This document shows, in pieces, positions 8,101 through 8,772 of a DNA stretch of 8,772 bases; the stretch's first letter is position 1, and each line of letters begins with the position of its first letter. Location of the stretch: NCBI GenBank assembly GCA_014729665.1, contig WJJO01000296.1, positions 1 to 8,772 on the forward strand, in the 5' to 3' direction. The position numbers and the translations under genes were made by a program. This stretch comes from Caldifarciminota bacterium. GTDB taxonomy: Bacteria; Hydrothermota; Tepidihabitantia; B3-TA06. The notes under the pieces are model-generated. The model worked only from the letters and a program-made list of their open reading frames with translations, had not been told where the DNA came from and did not search any database.

Positions 8101-8382
8101 TGCATAGTAATCTTTGATGCCGCAATCCCCTATCTCCGGATCACAAAGATAGAAGAACGTATAAGCAAGGTGGTTATTGCCAGTGTTATTCACTTCATGA
8201 ATCGTCAATACGAGAGAATCGTTGTTGATGAACATGTCTTTGGGCAGGGAAAGGTATTTGCTGCTGCTGGTTATCTCGACCCTGTCACCCATCCAGTAAT
8301 TGGAATAGGCTAAGCCTACGGATAAAATTATTCCAAGGAATATCGCTATTCCTTTACGATGTGTTTCGCGTTTTGTTTTCAC
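5131..8382 (-). CDS. Large secreted metallophosphoesterase with PKD domain and T9SS-type sorting domain
   Basis: A 1083-residue protein starting at GTG 8382 behind AAGGAGGG. Residues 8-28 form a signal peptide. Residues about 70-425 are a calcineurin-like metallophosphoesterase: D81-P-E83, G153-D154, G183-N-H-D186, A321-H-H-P and G362-H-E-H365. The first motif normally reads D-x-H, so Glu replaces a metal-binding His. Residues 428-516 are a PKD domain (WNFGD at 464-468). Residues about 522-660 end in WKVEASVHKGDVDRTFTSDI, resembling the end of the PKD domain, and may be a second Ig-like unit rich in aromatics. Residues 665-975 are beta-rich and unassigned. Seven glycines (978-984) link to a FlgD-like sorting domain (990-1083) ending AGDFAETNKVVITR. 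It probably hydrolyses phosphate esters at the cell surface; substrate unknown. It follows an outer-membrane-like gene after 79 bases, the same order as its truncated paralogue. Confidence 0.88.
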   Translation of the reverse strand: MKTKRETHRKGIAIFLGIILSVGLAYSNYWMGDRVEITSSSKYLSLPKDMFINNDSLVLTIHEVNNTGNNHLAYTFFYLCDPEIGDCGIKDYYADGYDNHFVYGQNTDRTGNAIGSYPGRHLTNAVSLINWYYDSLYGSGVENGEAVFSIIGGDIAVTAEREETQHAKTKLDTLHMPWVPVIGNHDTYPLSTWWTQFYLPGDCLKNDRFFQEEFLYKFKEAEDVFPHWEKQPYVPTAVFDPPGDRDTVACQNWAFDLGPNHHLGLDFTIRAPGGKAWVDEYHDGAWATLHEYLPDGRSTYDWLDSHLSSTPDYYERLIMMAHHPLDFGLTRGCRQQFRQSHAQDIIDLIDNNEAELAYYFAGHEHKSECPSWDNDYDDYWSVGPTEGDSIVEVHFCTGTNRGNWYNSSGDSSVPFHYSVALVKVYSDFVCDYTISPNPAIKGQPISFTSTSNHYGGATINDYGWNFGDNPSNLQGYTMSSSQTTNTYSFPGIYWTKHKVEASNGKDAYMIRRIVVEDDPEDPTIEFTGEWVPMGTGTPGGPVDEEACLWWMDLEWDFNRHEWTFDDYTVYRYGAFKRWYGGLIDWIYFPPIFYPIKITDSYYDRQCMDDHFTTPDIMQWFPEPAVPFYQPEEVGKWKVEASVHKGDVDRTFTSDILIDEAPTCPPPQGGCPEVYTFYSFAYDTAQQDTTFGHVANNTILPHSEHMELAPHADTDILKLRGFNTDMGSYFLNVVENDDEETYIDAGKLWVVDHPENTEAAASSDGNIYVYSDVVSPLSCVDQGDVNRMEEIEEKDDLTFQGSDSSFLTVGFEETAWPYRAILLYTGEVAVAQDIKDPRFNVLSAGGGGWNPIPGGEGYTRLRPYMWLVNVSSFDSDSFRIECYGEDCHVNYVAMVKLETDGWTQTAAMPEMAELWYEVAPDNWQHSAIVGLMATIDGAETSMLPGQQIAVSFDTIPTPQDTTFKRSFFLETTGYYVSSGGGGGGGHQADGEILKFDLNVKPLNIRKNSMMINYSVPYATDVKISIVDVAGRVVAMPVKGEIEPGRYNLTWDYRDNSGRKVASGVYFVKMNAGDFAETNKVVITR

Positions 8383-8423
8383 TTATCCCTCCTTGCGGGA
8401 TTGTCTTTTTTGTTTATTCAAAT

Positions 8424-8446
8424 CTTAACTACAGTTAAGTATTATA
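8424..8446 (-). promoter_or_regulatory. TATAAT -10 box with adjoining perfect dyad (possible operator)
   Basis: In the gap before the 1083-residue gene, TATAAT (8446-8441) is followed after one base by CTTAACT-GT-AGTTAAG (8439-8424), a perfect inverted repeat with 7-base arms and a 2-base spacer. A transcription start about seven bases past the -10 box would fall inside the dyad, a typical repressor site position. The matching -35 region, TTAAAT at 8469-8464, is poor (three of six), so the promoter would be weak or activator dependent. Confidence 0.5.
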
Positions 8447-8461
8447 ATTGGATTCACCCCA

Positions 8462-8772
8462 CTATTTAAGCTTGTAACCTATCGAAACAGTTCCCATGAA
8501 GGGGTATTTCTCATCAACGATGGAGGTTATATCGACACCGGTAAACAGACTCCACCTTTCAGCAAAGTGGATTACTGCAAACGTATCGAAGAAATAACCT
8601 TCGTCGATTGGAATCCTTGCACGCCCCCCTAGTGTAAGGAATTCCGGTTCCCCAAAACCTAGAAGCAGTATAGGGGATACTACAGGTATAGGGCCTGGTA
8701 AGAATAAAGAAGTAAGTTCAGTACGTAAAGCAGGGGTAATGAAACCAAGCGGAATTGCTGTCTGTATACCTA
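8462..8772 (-). CDS. C-terminal part of an outer-membrane-like beta-rich protein
   Basis: The open frame enters from the right edge and ends at TAG 8464-8462, giving about 103 codons without its start. The sequence begins GIQTAIPLGFITPALRTEL and ends PFMGTVSIGYKLK, aligning along its length with the C-terminal half of the 212-residue protein (GFQAALPLKTVTPALKVEL ... PFYPIVTIGLGYNLL). Alternating hydrophobic strands and a Gly-Tyr-rich last strand suggest an outer-membrane beta protein. It precedes the full-length metallophosphoesterase, as its paralogue precedes the truncated one. The N-terminus, and so any lipobox, is outside the window. Function is not recognised. Confidence 0.8.
   Translation of the reverse strand, partial: GIQTAIPLGFITPALRTELTSLFLPGPIPVVSPILLLGFGEPEFLTLGGRARIPIDEGYFFDTFAVIHFAERWSLFTGVDITSIVDEKYPFMGTVSIGYKLK

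Noticed and set aside
1..8772. CRISPR arrays, tRNA/rRNA, transposase genes or defence systems
   Set aside because: No regularly spaced repeats, no cloverleaf-like sequence and no recognisable transposase, nuclease or helicase motifs were seen on either strand.

Overview
All genes read on the minus strand, so transcription runs right to left. The window carries exported and cell-surface proteins of a Gram-negative bacterium: a lipoprotein/outer-membrane-like family, calcineurin-like metallophosphoesterases, several beta-propeller proteins, and two C-terminal sorting domains of the FlgD-like/type IX secretion (T9SS type A) style ending in AGDFAETNKVVITR. I see no ribosomal, metabolic, phage or transposon genes. 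Strong AGGAGG ribosome binding sites, near-consensus sigma-70 promoters, intermediate GC and this style of sorting tag fit an uncultured FCB-like or candidate-phylum bacterium (WOR-3/Stahlbacteria type). That placement is inference; no marker gene is present.

Layout in transcription order. (1) 8772-8462: C-terminal end of an outer-membrane-like protein. (2) 8382-5131: 1083-residue secreted protein with signal peptide, metallophosphoesterase, PKD domain, a second Ig-like segment, a large beta-rich region, and sorting tag. (3) 5000-3405: 531-residue secreted beta-propeller with a carboxypeptidase-regulatory-like domain and almost the same sorting tag, preceded by a promoter and a GC-rich foldable leader. 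(4) 3306-2668: 212-residue putative lipoprotein, paralogous to gene 1. (5) 2627-2070: a metallophosphoesterase paralogous to the start of gene 2 but cut off just after GNHD. (6) 2034-850: 394-residue PD40/TolB-like propeller, driven by a perfect-consensus promoter whose -35 box lies in the remnant of gene 5. (7) 853-1: Asp-box/BNR-like propeller, overlapping gene 6 by ATGA and running off the left edge.

The most notable structure is a repeated two-gene module, outer-membrane-like protein followed by metallophosphoesterase, present twice (8772-5131 and 3306-2070). In one copy the enzyme is full length but its first metal motif reads D-P-E instead of D-x-H. In the other the motif is canonical (D-P-H) but the enzyme is truncated. 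The two sorting tags are 64/69 identical at nucleotide level, and the similarity continues past the stop codon into a TTGACTT element that can serve as the -35 box of the next gene. Together this suggests a locus of surface proteins diversified by duplication, domain exchange and tag copying. I did not find a clear defence, CRISPR or mobile system.
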